DNA of 64,000 bases from positions 1-64,000 of the forward strand of contig NZ_JAGSYH010000001.1 of the NCBI RefSeq assembly GCF_025685685.1, given 5' to 3'. Made by a program: the position numbers and the translations under genes. Each line of letters opens with the position of its first letter. The stretch's first letter is position 1. The notes under the pieces are model-generated. The model did no database searches. It had not been told where the DNA came from and was given only the letters and a program-made list of their open reading frames with translations. Below, in pieces: positions 8,802-18,379 of this stretch. The DNA comes from Acidicapsa dinghuensis (GTDB taxonomy: Bacteria > Acidobacteriota > Terriglobia > Terriglobales > Acidobacteriaceae).

Positions 8802-9623
8802 AAGTTGCCAATTACCCATTAACCAGTGCGGAGAAAAGATCTCAAGCAGGGCGCATGCACAGAGCACTGTGCCGAAGGGAAGCGACAGAGTGGACCATCC
8901 ACCGGATTGCTTACGGAACGTGAGTGCGAGAAGCCAGATGAGGGCAACGGCGCTCCCCGCAAAAATGGCGAGAATAAAGGTTTCGATAGAGCCTTGGAGG
9001 CCCAGCCATGCGCCGAGCATTGCCATGAGCTTGGCATCGCCGAGGCCCATGCCCTCCTGGCGGCGGACGATCCAATAGAGAAGCCGGATGAGAAGAACGA
9101 TGGCGGTGGCCGCGAGGATGGCGAGGATGGATGTCCAGGCGAGATGAAGAATGGCGGGGAGTTCACGGAACTGCTCATGAGGCCAGAAGCGGGCGAGAGT
9201 GAAAGCGAAACCCAGAGCCGTTCCGGGGAGAGTGAGAACGTCGGGAAGCCAGAGGTATTCGAAGTCGAGAACGGCGAGGGCGACGAGGAGCCAGCAGAGG
9301 ATCGAGAAGCCGATGGCTTCGAGAAAGATTTGGGCGATGTTGGCACTGAGGCTGGGATAATCCGTCGGCTTTGCATTCAAGAAGCATGCGGCCCACAGTA
9401 ATCCGACGAGGAACTCGATGGCTGGGTAACGGATGCCGATGGCGGCGCGGCATTGGCGGCAGCGTCCGCGAAGAATGAGCCAGCTTAAGACGGGGATGTT
9501 CTCCCACCAGGCGAGGGTGTGATCGCAGTGGCGGCAGTGGGATCGTGGTGTGGCTAAGCTCTCTTCTTCAGGAAAGCGGATGAGGAAGACGTTGAGAAAG
9601 CTGCCGAAGGCTAGTCCCAGCAA
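8793..9623 (-). CDS. pilD: Prepilin peptidase (type IV leader peptidase, A24 family)
   Basis: This membrane aspartyl protease cleaves and N-methylates type IV prepilins and type II secretion pseudopilins. The N-terminal GLAFGSFLNVFLIRFPEEES is diagnostic. Zinc cysteines form two CxxC pairs (Cys30/33 and Cys55/58), and the catalytic Asp motifs are FEYLWLPDVLTLPG and GLGDAKLM. About seven membrane segments follow. The annotated start is a TTG at 9623 and probably trims the first membrane helix: the frame stays open upstream (ITDAFQLTVTLFAFL) but has no ATG, GTG or TTG in the expected place, so a rare start codon is possible. No pilus genes are next to it. Confidence 0.92.
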   Translation of the reverse strand: MLGLAFGSFLNVFLIRFPEEESLATPRSHCRHCDHTLAWWENIPVLSWLILRGRCRQCRAAIGIRYPAIEFLVGLLWAACFLNAKPTDYPSLSANIAQIFLEAIGFSILCWLLVALAVLDFEYLWLPDVLTLPGTALGFAFTLARFWPHEQFRELPAILHLAWTSILAILAATAIVLLIRLLYWIVRRQEGMGLGDAKLMAMLGAWLGLQGSIETFILAIFAGSAVALIWLLALTFRKQSGGWSTLSLPFGTVLCACALLEIFSPHWLMGNWQLLI

Positions 9624-9770
9624 AAAAGCGAACAGAGTTACAGTGAGCTGAAATGCGTCGGTAATGATGATGGCTTGCTCCTTCGACGCGGTGTGTGATC
9701 GGGTCGGCAGTGTTGTTTCGGTGCGGGACAGAGTTTCGTTTTGCTGCCACTGGCAGGTTACAGTAATAGC

Positions 9771-10733
9771 ATGGAGCCTGGAACGACTCCCACGATGCCG
9801 GAGAACGATGCCCCGGCGGCGGAAGTGGTGACGGAAGCGGACGCGTACCGCGAAGCGGCTGGTGCTTTTGCGGATTCCGTGGCGATTATGGCTCGTTTGC
9901 GTGGGCCGGGTGGATGCCCGTGGGACCGCGAACAGAACTTCGATACGATTCGCAAATACACATTAGAAGAGACGTACGAGGTGCTGGATGCGATCGAGCG
10001 CCGCGACTGGCCTCATTTGACCGAAGAATTGGGCGATCTGCTGCTGCAAGTACTGTTTTATGCGCAGATGGCAAGCGAGATGGCTCCGGGAGATGGGCGG
10101 TTCGAAATTACGGATGTGCTTGAGACTCTGAATCGAAAGTTGATACGGCGGCATCCGCATGTATTTGGAGAGGCTGCGTCGGCGGCTGCCGGAAATCGCG
10201 TGAGGGTGGACGCGAATGTGGATGGTTCGGCGGCGCGGGTGCTCGCGAACTGGGAGCAGATTAAGCAGGCGGAAAAGAAGAAGTCGACTGTGGATGAATC
10301 TTTGCTCGACCAGGTGCAGAGAGCGCAACCGGCGCTGGCCGAGGCGGCGAAGCTGGGTTCAAAGGCGGCAAAGATCCGGTTTGATTGGACCAACTGGCGC
10401 GATCTGCTGGTGAAGCTTGAGGAAGAGACTGGCGAACTGGTGCAGGCGGCAGATCTGCCGGCCGATGCGGCTCACAGGCATGGCGAGATCGAAGGCGAAC
10501 TGGGCGATCTGCTGTTTACGGTGGTGAACCTGGGACGGCATCTGGGTGTAGATGCGGAGATGGCGTTGCGTGGTACGAATGCGCGGTTTCGACAGCGCTT
10601 CCGGTTGATGGAGCAAGCGGCTGGTCGGCCACTGAATGAGTTGGAGCCGGCGGAGCTTGAGGTGCTTTGGGTTGCGGCGAAAGATAAGCTGAAGCAGATG
10701 GATGGGACGGCGATGGCTGGAGTGAAGGGATGA
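9771..10733 (+). CDS. mazG: Nucleoside triphosphate pyrophosphohydrolase MazG
   Basis: MazG hydrolyses (d)NTPs to monophosphates and pyrophosphate and cleans the nucleotide pool. From the ATG at 9771 it has 320 residues, longer than the ~260 typical of E. coli MazG because of a ~40-residue N-terminal extension. Domain 1 has GGCPWDREQNFDTIRKYTLEE followed by EExxE (66-70) and ExxD (86-89). Domain 2 repeats the pattern at KLEEETGELVQAA and EGELGDLLFTVVNL. Its stop overlaps the next start by ATGA, so the two are probably co-translated. Confidence 0.95.
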   Translation: MEPGTTPTMPENDAPAAEVVTEADAYREAAGAFADSVAIMARLRGPGGCPWDREQNFDTIRKYTLEETYEVLDAIERRDWPHLTEELGDLLLQVLFYAQMASEMAPGDGRFEITDVLETLNRKLIRRHPHVFGEAASAAAGNRVRVDANVDGSAARVLANWEQIKQAEKKKSTVDESLLDQVQRAQPALAEAAKLGSKAAKIRFDWTNWRDLLVKLEEETGELVQAADLPADAAHRHGEIEGELGDLLFTVVNLGRHLGVDAEMALRGTNARFRQRFRLMEQAAGRPLNELEPAELEVLWVAAKDKLKQMDGTAMAGVKG

Positions 10734-11617
10734 TTGTAATCCGCGAGTGCAAGGGCTTTGATGAGCTGCAGGCCTGCGTGGATTTGCAGATTGAGGTCTG
10801 GGGCTACAACGACGGCGATGTGATTCCGCGGCGGGTTTTTCTGGTGGCCAAGAAGATTGGCGGGCAGGTGATTGGCGCGTTTGACGTAAAGAGCGCGGAT
10901 GATCCGGGCGATGCGAGCTCGATGATCGGGTTTGCGTTTGGACTGCCGGGGGTGAAGACCGGAGCTGAGTCGCGGACGGGAAAGCCAGAGCCTTATCTGC
11001 ACTCGCATATGCTGGCGGTGCGGGAGGGGTATCGTAACCAAAGTATTGGGGCTAGGCTCAAGCTGGCGCAGCGCGAAGACGCGATTGCACGCGGGTTCGA
11101 ACGGATGGAGTGGACCTTCGATCCGGTGGAGATCAAGAACGCTTTCCTCAATATCCACAAGCTGGGTGCGATTGTTCGGCACTATGAGGAGAATTTTTAT
11201 GGTGTATCCTCATCTCGTCTTCAAGGCGGGCTGCAGACGGACCGGTTGGTGGCCGAGTGGTGGCTTCTGTCTCCCAGGGTGACGGCAGCGATCCAGGGAA
11301 CACAAAAAGGTCCAAAGGGCTTTGTTTTCGAAGACTTGCACCAGGGATTGCCGCCGAAGATTGAAGTGCCGGCGGCGATATATGCGTGGAAAGCTGACGA
11401 TGAGCAGCGGCATCTGGCGCAAAAGGTTCAAGCTGAGAACAGGCTTCAATTTCAGAAGGCGTTTGCGGCGGGACTGGCGGTGATTGGGTTTTCCCGCGAT
11501 GCCGAGGGCAACGGAACCTATCATCTGGGCCGATGGACGGAACCAGGAATGCGGCCAGAAGTTCAGCCGGCAAGTAGAGAAGAAAACGGAGTCGAAGCGG
11601 ATTTATCACGCGTTTGA
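10730..11617 (+). CDS. GNAT-superfamily acyltransferase (COG3375-like)
   Basis: This 295-residue protein matches the pattern of predicted GNAT acyltransferases of the COG3375 type. It opens with a short strand-helix (IRECKGFDELQACVDLQIEV), then an acyl-CoA loop region (HSHMLAVREGYRNQSIGARL) and the strand MEWTFDPVEIKNAFLNIHKL. Such proteins are often encoded beside N-acylamino-acid racemase-type enolases, where some act as D-amino-acid N-succinyltransferases. That neighbour is present here. It starts inside the mazG stop (ATGA). Confidence 0.82.
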   Translation: MIVIRECKGFDELQACVDLQIEVWGYNDGDVIPRRVFLVAKKIGGQVIGAFDVKSADDPGDASSMIGFAFGLPGVKTGAESRTGKPEPYLHSHMLAVREGYRNQSIGARLKLAQREDAIARGFERMEWTFDPVEIKNAFLNIHKLGAIVRHYEENFYGVSSSRLQGGLQTDRLVAEWWLLSPRVTAAIQGTQKGPKGFVFEDLHQGLPPKIEVPAAIYAWKADDEQRHLAQKVQAENRLQFQKAFAAGLAVIGFSRDAEGNGTYHLGRWTEPGMRPEVQPASREENGVEADLSRV

Positions 11618-11713
11618 GCGGAGATTGGGGAGATTTCTCTCTTTCGCCATAGCAAGTCACCGTGAGAGCAAGGTTTGCGGGGATGAATATCAGCAGTTCA
11701 GGACTGAGCCAAC

Positions 11714-12838
11714 ATGAAGATTGACGCTATATACCTACGAGAACTCCATCTGCCGCTTGTACGGCCTTTTCAAACCAGTTTTGGCACAACGCGCAATCGT
11801 CGAATTGTGCTCGCGGAGATTCATTCCGAGGGATTGGTCGGGTGGGGTGAATGTACGGCGGGTGAGCATCCGCATTTTTCTGAAGAGTCAGTGGACACGT
11901 GCTGGCAGGTGATTGTGGATGAGCTTGGGCCTACACTGGCGGGGGCTTCGCCGGAGCATGGCGGGGAGTGTCCGCGAATTCTGGCGCAGGTACGCGGCAA
12001 TCGCATGGCGAAGGCTGCGCTGGAAAATGCGATCTGGGATCTGGAGGCGCAGCGGAAAGGCATTTCACTGAGCCAGTTGCTGGGCGGGACGAGAGAGATC
12101 ATTCCATGCGGTGTTTCGATTGGGATTCAGTCGTCGATTCCGGAGCTGCTGGATGTGATTGAACGCGAGGTTTCGGCGGGATATCAACGGATCAAGCTGA
12201 AGTGCAAGCCCGGCTGGGATGTGAATGTGCTGGAGCGGGTGCGGGCCAAGTTTCCGGATATTACGCTGAGCGTGGATGCGAATTCAGCTTACCGGTTGAA
12301 GGATGCGGATCATCTGGCGACCTTTGATGAGTTCGATTTGCTGATGATCGAGCAGCCTCTGTGGCATGACGATTTTTACTATCATTCGATGCTGCAGAAG
12401 CAGCTGAACACAGCGATCTGTCTGGATGAGTCGATTCGCAACCGGCGCGATGCGCTGGCGGCGATTGAGATGGAGTCTTGCCGGATTATCAATATCAAGC
12501 TGGGGCGCGTGGGCGGATTCTCGGAAGCGATTGCAGTACACAACGCGACGTATGAGCGGGGGATTCCGGTGTGGTGCGGCGGGATGCTGGAGTCGGGCAT
12601 TGGGCGGTCGCACAACATTGCTGTGTCGACGCTGGAGAATTATGTGCTGCCGGGTGATGTGTCGGCTTCGAAGCGGTATTGGGCTGAGGACATCATTGAG
12701 CCTGAGGTTACGGTGTCGCCGAAGGGTGAGATTGTGATTCCGGATACGCCGGGCCGTGGGTATGAAGTACGGACCGATCTTGTGGAGCGGCTTACGGTGC
12801 GGAAGCATGAGATTCGCACAGCGGTGATGGTGGCTTAG
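11714..12838 (+). CDS. o-Succinylbenzoate synthase / N-acylamino-acid racemase-type enolase
   Basis: This 374-residue enolase-superfamily protein of the OSBS/NAAAR branch has the catalytic lysine pair K161xK163, opposite lysine Lys262 (NIKLGRVGG), and metal ligands Asp188 (SVDAN), Glu213 (IEQPL) and Asp238 (LDESI). OSBS makes o-succinylbenzoate for menaquinone; close relatives racemise N-succinylamino acids, and many do both. No other men gene is nearby, while a COG3375-type GNAT is directly upstream. That favours N-succinylamino-acid racemisation, but the specificity cannot be read from the sequence alone. Confidence 0.88.
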   Translation: MKIDAIYLRELHLPLVRPFQTSFGTTRNRRIVLAEIHSEGLVGWGECTAGEHPHFSEESVDTCWQVIVDELGPTLAGASPEHGGECPRILAQVRGNRMAKAALENAIWDLEAQRKGISLSQLLGGTREIIPCGVSIGIQSSIPELLDVIEREVSAGYQRIKLKCKPGWDVNVLERVRAKFPDITLSVDANSAYRLKDADHLATFDEFDLLMIEQPLWHDDFYYHSMLQKQLNTAICLDESIRNRRDALAAIEMESCRIINIKLGRVGGFSEAIAVHNATYERGIPVWCGGMLESGIGRSHNIAVSTLENYVLPGDVSASKRYWAEDIIEPEVTVSPKGEIVIPDTPGRGYEVRTDLVERLTVRKHEIRTAVMVA

Positions 12839-12844
12839 ACTCGC

Positions 12845-13381
12845 TCAAGACAACTTGGGAGAAGTAGTAGCGATCTGCGCTTCCTCAAGGGCGCGCAGAT
12901 GTTTTTTGCAGAGAAGAAGCGGAATGCAGCCGAAGACGCCAAAGCTGCAATCGATGAGACGCCAAGGAAATGGAATGCCGCGGATGGGGCCGGCAATGAG
13001 CGCGAGCGGGATGACTCCGGCGCACGCGATGAGGCCGAAGTCGAAGAGCCAGCGGTTGCGGATGGGATCGCGATATGGTCCGATGAAGGCGATGGCGATA
13101 ATGAGATGTGCGAAGGCGAGCCAGTCTGTGCCGTAGGCGAGGAAGGGATATTGGCGATTCGTGACGGCCTCCGCGGTGTAGACACGATCGACCCAGGGGA
13201 GCAGGTGGATCGATTCTGCGAAGGGCTTGAAGGTGTTCGTTTGCAGGAGGCCGAGAAACCAGTGAAGTTCGGATTCGAGGGGGAAGGCCGTTATACCACT
13301 GAGGACGAGGCCAATGATGAACGTGGCGAGCCAGATGCGGATGGCGCGTAGATGTTCTCCGGTGTGCGTGTATGGGTTCAT
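12845..13381 (-). CDS. Hypothetical membrane protein
   Basis: This 178-residue protein has about four membrane spans (around 15-33, 85-103, 115-133 and 143-158) and a conserved-looking N-terminal [20 protein letters not shown]. No family is recognised. It is the last gene of a three-gene operon; its ATG overlaps the stop of the radical SAM gene as ATGA, and that gene is coupled to uppS in the same way. A role in the same lipid or membrane pathway is an inference from this coupling. Confidence 0.72.
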   Translation of the reverse strand: MNPYTHTGEHLRAIRIWLATFIIGLVLSGITAFPLESELHWFLGLLQTNTFKPFAESIHLLPWVDRVYTAEAVTNRQYPFLAYGTDWLAFAHLIIAIAFIGPYRDPIRNRWLFDFGLIACAGVIPLALIAGPIRGIPFPWRLIDCSFGVFGCIPLLLCKKHLRALEEAQIATTSPKLS

Positions 13382-14922
13382 GCGATGCGCTCAGGGGTTG
13401 CGTCCGGAGATGGCGCAGAAGTTATATCTGTGAGGCTGGCGGCACGATCCGATCGAGTGATTCGAGAGAGAACGGCTTCGAGCATTGGCGTCATTCGGTT
13501 GAGGCGGCGAGCGCGGATCATAAGGTCCCAGAGGCGTTCGAACTTCTTCCATCCAGAAGCATAGAAGAAGTGCTTGAAGTGATGTTTGAGTGTGCCGTGA
13601 TGAAGTGATGCGCGAGCAATGGCGCTCCAACGATAGAACTCGCGATAGGCCCAGTCGTAGCCTTCCTTCAGGGTTTCGGCGTCGAGGATCGCGGGGCGAT
13701 AAACGACATGGCGCGTGTCGTAGAGATCCCAGTTGTTGGTCATGATGCGGCCCTCGCGCTGCATCTGCGCATGAAGACGCGTGCCTGGATAGGGCGTCTG
13801 GATGTGAAAGGTGGCAGTGGTGAGGCCGTGTTCGACGGCCCAGTCGACGGTGCGGCGAAAGACAGTGGGGTCGTCACTATCCATGCCGAAAACGAAGCTG
13901 CCGTTGATCATGATGCCGAGCGAATGCAGGCGGTCGGTCACTGCTTTGTAATCGCGGTTGAGATTCTGACGTTTGTTGCTGCGGCGAAGATTCTCAGGCG
14001 CGAGAGTTTCGAAACCAACGAAGATGCTGCGCATGCCAGCTTCGGCGGCGCGTTCGATGAGATCGCCGCGCAGGATGGAATCGACTGTAGCTGCGCCTTG
14101 AAAAATGCGGCGCATACCGTGCATGCCCGCGAAGAGCGATTCGGCAAAGCGACGGTCGCCGAGAAGATGATCGTCGAGGAAATAAAGGTGGCGGCCAGGA
14201 AGCCTGTCGATCTCAGCCAGAGCATCATCGACGCGCTGCGTGTAGAAGCCGCGTCCGCCTTGAAAGAAGGCGTCTTTGTAGCAGAAGTCGCAGTGCTGGG
14301 GACACCCACGGGTGACGACGATGGAGTTAGGAACGAGATAGTAGCTACGGTGTATGAGATCGCGCCGGATGGGGGGAACGCGTTCGAGGGTTCGTCCGGA
14401 GTTGGAACTGTAGATGTGGCGAGGTGAGCCTGTACGGAAGTCTGCGAGGAAAGCAGGGAAGGTTTGCTCACCGGGGCCGGTAAAGATCGCGTCGGCGTGG
14501 GGCGCTGCTTCATGCGGGAGTGAGGTAACGTGTAGTCCGCCGAGGCAGACGAAGGCTCCGATGGCACGATAGTGATCGGCAATGCGATAGGCGCGATAGG
14601 CGTTGGTGATGTAGACCTGGATGACGACGAGATGGGGCGCATCGTTGAGGGTGAGCGGTTCCACGTGTTCGTCAACGATCATGGCCTCATCATCGGGACG
14701 AAGATATGCGGCCAGAGTAGCAAGACCGAGCGGCGGAAAGAGCGAGTACTTGATGGGGCGCCAGTATGGACTTGTCGCTTCGGTCAGCGCAGGCAGGATG
14801 AACTTGATCTTGAGCGGGTGATTGCGTGGGGGAAGCAACTGGGCGCAATGTCGCGGACCGTCTGAATTCAGCGCGGAGAGGGAATCGATGGAGATAAGCC
14901 GATCCATGAAGCTTTCACTCAT
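13378..14922 (-). CDS. B12-binding-type radical SAM protein
   Basis: This 514-residue protein (start ATG 14922) has an N-terminal cobalamin-binding-like Rossmann domain (about 38-165, with [18 protein letters not shown] and [12 protein letters not shown]). The radical SAM core follows, with the iron-sulfur motif Cys207-x3-Cys211-x2-Cys214 ([12 protein letters not shown]), then a C-terminal helical DUF4070-like region. Relatives include methylases and carbon-carbon bond-forming enzymes of lipids such as the hopanoid methylase HpnP. Its start overlaps the uppS stop by ATGA and its stop overlaps the next start by ATGA, so the three are one translational unit. The substrate is unknown; an isoprenoid or membrane lipid is plausible. 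Confidence 0.85.
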   Translation of the reverse strand: MSESFMDRLISIDSLSALNSDGPRHCAQLLPPRNHPLKIKFILPALTEATSPYWRPIKYSLFPPLGLATLAAYLRPDDEAMIVDEHVEPLTLNDAPHLVVIQVYITNAYRAYRIADHYRAIGAFVCLGGLHVTSLPHEAAPHADAIFTGPGEQTFPAFLADFRTGSPRHIYSSNSGRTLERVPPIRRDLIHRSYYLVPNSIVVTRGCPQHCDFCYKDAFFQGGRGFYTQRVDDALAEIDRLPGRHLYFLDDHLLGDRRFAESLFAGMHGMRRIFQGAATVDSILRGDLIERAAEAGMRSIFVGFETLAPENLRRSNKRQNLNRDYKAVTDRLHSLGIMINGSFVFGMDSDDPTVFRRTVDWAVEHGLTTATFHIQTPYPGTRLHAQMQREGRIMTNNWDLYDTRHVVYRPAILDAETLKEGYDWAYREFYRWSAIARASLHHGTLKHHFKHFFYASGWKKFERLWDLMIRARRLNRMTPMLEAVLSRITRSDRAASLTDITSAPSPDATPERIA

Positions 14923-15722
14923 TGTGTTGCTCCGGTGAGCGGTACGGGATATTTGGACGGGGAAGAAGACGGTTCCTGCGGGATGGTTTGGAGTGCGCCG
15001 AAGCGGCGTTCGCGATGGTGGAAGTTGTGGAGTGCAGATTCGAGGTCGTCGCCGGTGAAGTCGGGCCACATGCGTGGGGTGAAATAGAGCTCGGCGTAGG
15101 CGGCTTCCCACAGGAGAAAGTCGGAGAGGCGCTGTTCGCCGCCGGTGCGGATGAGGAGATCTACGGGACCACATTCGCCTGTAAGTTCACGGTCGATGCG
15201 GCGAGCGATCTGGGCGGATGATGTTGATTGCAGTCCTGAGCGGAAGGCAAGCGATGCGGCCCGAGCGATGGAATCACGCGAAGAGTAATCGATGGCGACG
15301 CGGAGATGAAGGCCGCTGCCTTGCGCGGTGATGGATTCTGCGCGGCTGATTTCGCGGAGAAGCGGCAGAGGCAGGCGATCACGGCGGCCTATGATCTGGA
15401 GCCTAGCGTCGCGATCACGGAGATTGCTTGCTTCTTTGCGGAGATAGGCGCGGAGTAACCAGAAGATGCGGTCGACTTCAAAGATGGGGCGACGCCAGTT
15501 GTCCGAGGAGAAGGCGTAGAGCGTAAGGCAGGCGAGGCCCAGGTCAGAGGCGCGCTCAATGACGCTGCGGGTTGCGGAGGCTCCGGCGCGGTGGCCAAAG
15601 ACACGTGGTTGATTGCGGCGCGCAGCCCAACGGCCGTTGCCATCCATGATGATGGCGACGTGGAGGCTGCGGTTGCTTTGCGATGTAAAGTTGATGGGCG
15701 TGATTTTAGAAGAGGTGGTCAT
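14919..15722 (-). CDS. uppS: Undecaprenyl diphosphate synthase (cis-prenyltransferase)
   Basis: UppS elongates farnesyl diphosphate with isopentenyl units to the C55 carrier lipid of wall synthesis. The 267-residue reading from ATG 15722 has the substrate/metal motif [13 protein letters not shown] (Asp27), the [19 protein letters not shown] strand and the C-terminal [20 protein letters not shown] with its Glu. An upstream extension is less likely. Its usual partner cdsA is absent; instead it is ATGA-coupled to a radical SAM gene. It may therefore be a pathway-specific paralogue rather than the housekeeping copy. Confidence 0.93.
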   Translation of the reverse strand: MTTSSKITPINFTSQSNRSLHVAIIMDGNGRWAARRNQPRVFGHRAGASATRSVIERASDLGLACLTLYAFSSDNWRRPIFEVDRIFWLLRAYLRKEASNLRDRDARLQIIGRRDRLPLPLLREISRAESITAQGSGLHLRVAIDYSSRDSIARAASLAFRSGLQSTSSAQIARRIDRELTGECGPVDLLIRTGGEQRLSDFLLWEAAYAELYFTPRMWPDFTGDDLESALHNFHHRERRFGALQTIPQEPSSSPSKYPVPLTGATQ

Positions 15723-15760
15723 GGATTCCTCGCTATTGAAACAAGTGAAAAGTACGGGTT

Positions 15761-17170
15761 CTAGATGACGCCCGATGGAGTGTATGAAGATGCGGATTGG
15801 GGAGAAGTATTCGGTGGAAGTGAGCTGTACCAATCGATTCTTTTCGTGAAATACATGACTGCCGCAATGGCGAGGAAACTAGCGATAGCGCCCACGAGCA
15901 GTGCATTGTCTTCGAGTCGCAGCAGTGTGTAGATAAGGCCGTATAGCGGTGCGAGGATTGCTAATGCGCGGATTCCTTGCCTACGCGAGTCAAAGATCCA
16001 CGCTGTATTAAGCGAGAGCAGAATGACAGTGGAGACGCCTGCAATCAAAAAAGCAAAGTCGAAGCCGATTCGCTCGGCGAACGAAAGTAAGAGCAGGTAG
16101 AAGATGATCTGCGCGATGCCAACAAGAAGGTATTGCGCCGGATGAACGCGCTTGCGGGAGGTCACTTCAAAAAGGAAGTAAGTGAGAAACAACAAACCTA
16201 GAAACAAGGGTAGATACTTGAGCGATCTGTTGACGGACTGATATGGATCAGCGAGCTCAATGAAAGAAATTCCAAGAGAGGTTTGTTCGAGGCCAAGGGT
16301 AGAAATGTCTGTGCTCTCGGCGCGGACTCCGCGAGCTATGTAGGGTATGGTCCATTGAGCAGTGAAGCCATTCGTGGAGATATTCCGACTTACTGGAAGA
16401 AAGCCACCATCAAAACCTGGATTTGGCCAGTCACCCTGCATTGAAACATGTGTGGTCTTGCCATATGCGAGGACGGCTATACGCTGCGCGCCGGAGAAGT
16501 TCATATTGGCTGAGAGCTGAAATTGGGCATTTGGCCTGACTAGCCCATTGATCGAGGCTCCGAAGAGTGTGAGTCTGAGGGATTGAGCGGTGTCTTTTCC
16601 GAAGATGAGGTCTGAGGCCGTTTGTGCGGGCGTAAACGTGATCGTCTTTCCGCCTGCATTGAGTGTAGCGTCGGCCAGAGCGCCGCGAGGGTCGGAAACG
16701 CCGACGAGAATTTCCGCATGATCCCAATCAAGCTGTGTTCCTTCGGGAGCAGAGGACAGCGAGTGCGAGAGATCAAAAGTAGCGCCCATATTCAGGCTTG
16801 CCTGAAATACGGAAACGCGGAAGAGTGAACGCTGTCGCTCTTGAGTAGCTGTAGCTATTTCGGCATTTGCTTCCGCAGGGAAAATGAAATAGACAGCGCG
16901 GGTGGGGGAATCAGTCTTGGACCGCGGCGGAATCGTGTAGGGAATTGCGAGTGTGGGTCCCAGAAAGGTTTGCTTTCCACCAACGTGACTACTGACTTCC
17001 TGTACTACTTCTTCTGCATTCCTGGTTCGGTCGCTCACGATCGATTCGACGAAGAATGCGGGGATGGCCATGACAAGGGCCAGGGCGCATACGATGACAA
17101 GCTTGACTCCCATAGAACGCGAACCAAATTTGATTTGTATGGGAGGGTTTGTGACTGAAAACTCGCTCAT
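15761..17170 (-). CDS. creD: CreD-family inner-membrane protein
   Basis: This 469-residue protein has an N-terminal membrane anchor ([20 protein letters not shown]), a large periplasmic beta-rich domain (about 45-320) and about six C-terminal membrane spans (325-450), with the family pattern [20 protein letters not shown] and [20 protein letters not shown]. CreD proteins are linked to envelope integrity and stress; their biochemical role is unknown. A perfect-arm palindrome (17190-17206) lies just upstream and matches one in front of the regulator operon, so expression is probably controlled by the adjacent winged-helix protein. Confidence 0.92.
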   Translation of the reverse strand: MSEFSVTNPPIQIKFGSRSMGVKLVIVCALALVMAIPAFFVESIVSDRTRNAEEVVQEVSSHVGGKQTFLGPTLAIPYTIPPRSKTDSPTRAVYFIFPAEANAEIATATQERQRSLFRVSVFQASLNMGATFDLSHSLSSAPEGTQLDWDHAEILVGVSDPRGALADATLNAGGKTITFTPAQTASDLIFGKDTAQSLRLTLFGASINGLVRPNAQFQLSANMNFSGAQRIAVLAYGKTTHVSMQGDWPNPGFDGGFLPVSRNISTNGFTAQWTIPYIARGVRAESTDISTLGLEQTSLGISFIELADPYQSVNRSLKYLPLFLGLLFLTYFLFEVTSRKRVHPAQYLLVGIAQIIFYLLLLSFAERIGFDFAFLIAGVSTVILLSLNTAWIFDSRRQGIRALAILAPLYGLIYTLLRLEDNALLVGAIASFLAIAAVMYFTKRIDWYSSLPPNTSPQSASSYTPSGVI

Positions 17171-17189
17171 TTCGTTATCCTTTCAATTA

Positions 17190-17206
17190 ACTTTGCAATG
17201 CAAAGT
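17190..17206 (-). promoter_or_regulatory. Palindromic operator upstream of creD
   Basis: The plus strand reads ACTTTGCAATGCAAAGT: two perfect 8-base arms around one central base. It lies 20-36 bases before the creD ATG and recurs with one arm change upstream of the membrane-protein/regulator operon. The spacing fits repressor binding at the promoter or leader. Confidence 0.72.
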
Positions 17207-17222
17207 AAGCGGACAAAAAAAT

Positions 17223-17639
17223 TTAGGCTCGCGAGGGGGCGAGACCGTTGGGCAGGGCAGGGGAAGGGGATTCGTCTTTGCTGACTTTAGCAGCGTCTTT
17301 GACAACCTGTTCCAGCGTGGAGAGGTATTCGAGGAAGCGCTTGTGGCCATGGGGAGTGATGCGGCAGAGGGTCTGCGGACGATTATGTTCGTGGCCTTTG
17401 ACAATCTCGACGATGTTTTCCTGTTCGAGGACACGCAGGTGGCGGCTGAGATTGCCGTCGGTAAGAGAACAAAGCTGTTTCAGATCGTTGAAGGTGACGC
17501 CCTTGGTGTGGGTGATGAGCGAGGTAAGGACACTGAGGCGGGCGCGCTCGTGAATGACGCGGTCCAAACCCTCATAGGCAAAGCGGCCCTCATAGGCGAA
17601 GCGGCCTTCAGGGGAGTTCAGTTCAGGCTTCATCAGCAT
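17223..17639 (-). CDS. Winged-helix transcriptional regulator (ArsR/MarR-like)
   Basis: This 138-residue protein starts at ATG 17639 (or 17633), overlapping the upstream gene by about 17 bases. It has a compact winged helix: a helical start (RARLSVLTSLITHTKGVTFN), recognition helix TDGNLSRHLRVLEQENIVEI and wing. It matches the short HTH_27/ArsR-type regulators often coupled to a membrane protein. An 18-base tandem duplication near the N-terminus repeats GRFAYE. It likely binds the ACTTTGCA palindromes upstream of its own operon and creD. Confidence 0.85.
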   Translation of the reverse strand: MLMKPELNSPEGRFAYEGRFAYEGLDRVIHERARLSVLTSLITHTKGVTFNDLKQLCSLTDGNLSRHLRVLEQENIVEIVKGHEHNRPQTLCRITPHGHKRFLEYLSTLEQVVKDAAKVSKDESPSPALPNGLAPSRA

Positions 17640-18237
17640 TCTCCGGTGCGTTGAAAAATAGGATCGCTGCGACGAGACACTGCCCGACAGCATATGGGAT
17701 GCCCATGGCCCAGGGCGAAAGAGCGCGGGCATCGCCCAGAGAGAGGCAATAAAGGCCAGTGACGAGATACCAGGCTCCGCAGGCCATGGTAAGCCGGGGA
17801 AGGAAACGGCAGGATGCAAAGATGCCCAGGCTGAAGATGACCTGCCAGAGGCCGGGCATCATCCAGACGGCGGAGGGGGCAAAACGTGCGATCACAAAGG
17901 TGGTGAGACCGCCGGCGCCGATCGCAGGCAGGAACTGCTCGACGGCAGTGCGGATCATTTCCTGGGCCATGCCCGAGTGAATGCGGCGGGTGCGGGCGAA
18001 CATCTGGATGCAGATGAGGGAAGCGGATACAACCGCCGTGGCGACCCAGATGCCCAGATAGACAGAGGTGCTGTGGAGGGCGTCGGGAATCCAGATAGAT
18101 TGGAGCGTGGCGGCAGTGAGAGCGATACAGCTGGTGGCAACAAGCGTGGCCGGCCCATAGCCCCGGAACTGGGTGCTTAGGGCCATTTGGGTGCGAATGT
18201 CGCGGATATCGAGCAGGGCCTTATTCAGGTTGTCCAT
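17623..18237 (-). CDS. Membrane protein co-transcribed with the winged-helix regulator
   Basis: This 204-residue protein has about six membrane helices and a cytoplasmic N-terminus (MDNLNKALLDIRDIRTQMAL). It does not match a transporter family I know. Its 3' end overlaps the regulator start, so the pair is translated together. A partner role, for example sensing a membrane signal or being regulated with the regulator, is inferred. A palindrome (18247-18263) lies 10-26 bases upstream of its ATG. Confidence 0.75.
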   Translation of the reverse strand: MDNLNKALLDIRDIRTQMALSTQFRGYGPATLVATSCIALTAATLQSIWIPDALHSTSVYLGIWVATAVVSASLICIQMFARTRRIHSGMAQEMIRTAVEQFLPAIGAGGLTTFVIARFAPSAVWMMPGLWQVIFSLGIFASCRFLPRLTMACGAWYLVTGLYCLSLGDARALSPWAMGIPYAVGQCLVAAILFFNAPENADEA

Positions 18238-18246
18238 GGCGCGCTC

Positions 18247-18263
18247 ACTTTACATTGCAAAGT
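18247..18263 (-). promoter_or_regulatory. Second palindromic operator, upstream of the regulator operon
   Basis: The plus strand reads ACTTTACATTGCAAAGT, differing from the creD operator in one arm position and the centre. It lies directly before the start of the membrane-protein/regulator operon. It suggests autoregulation together with control of creD. Confidence 0.68.
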
Positions 18264-18379
18264 AAATTGGAAACCGGTTGATGTCAATGAAGATTTTATT
18301 CACAGACGGTTGGACTGCGATGGGGGACGCAAGGTGAGAGCAGATAGGTGCGATGCGATTTCCGGATGGGAAATCGAAA

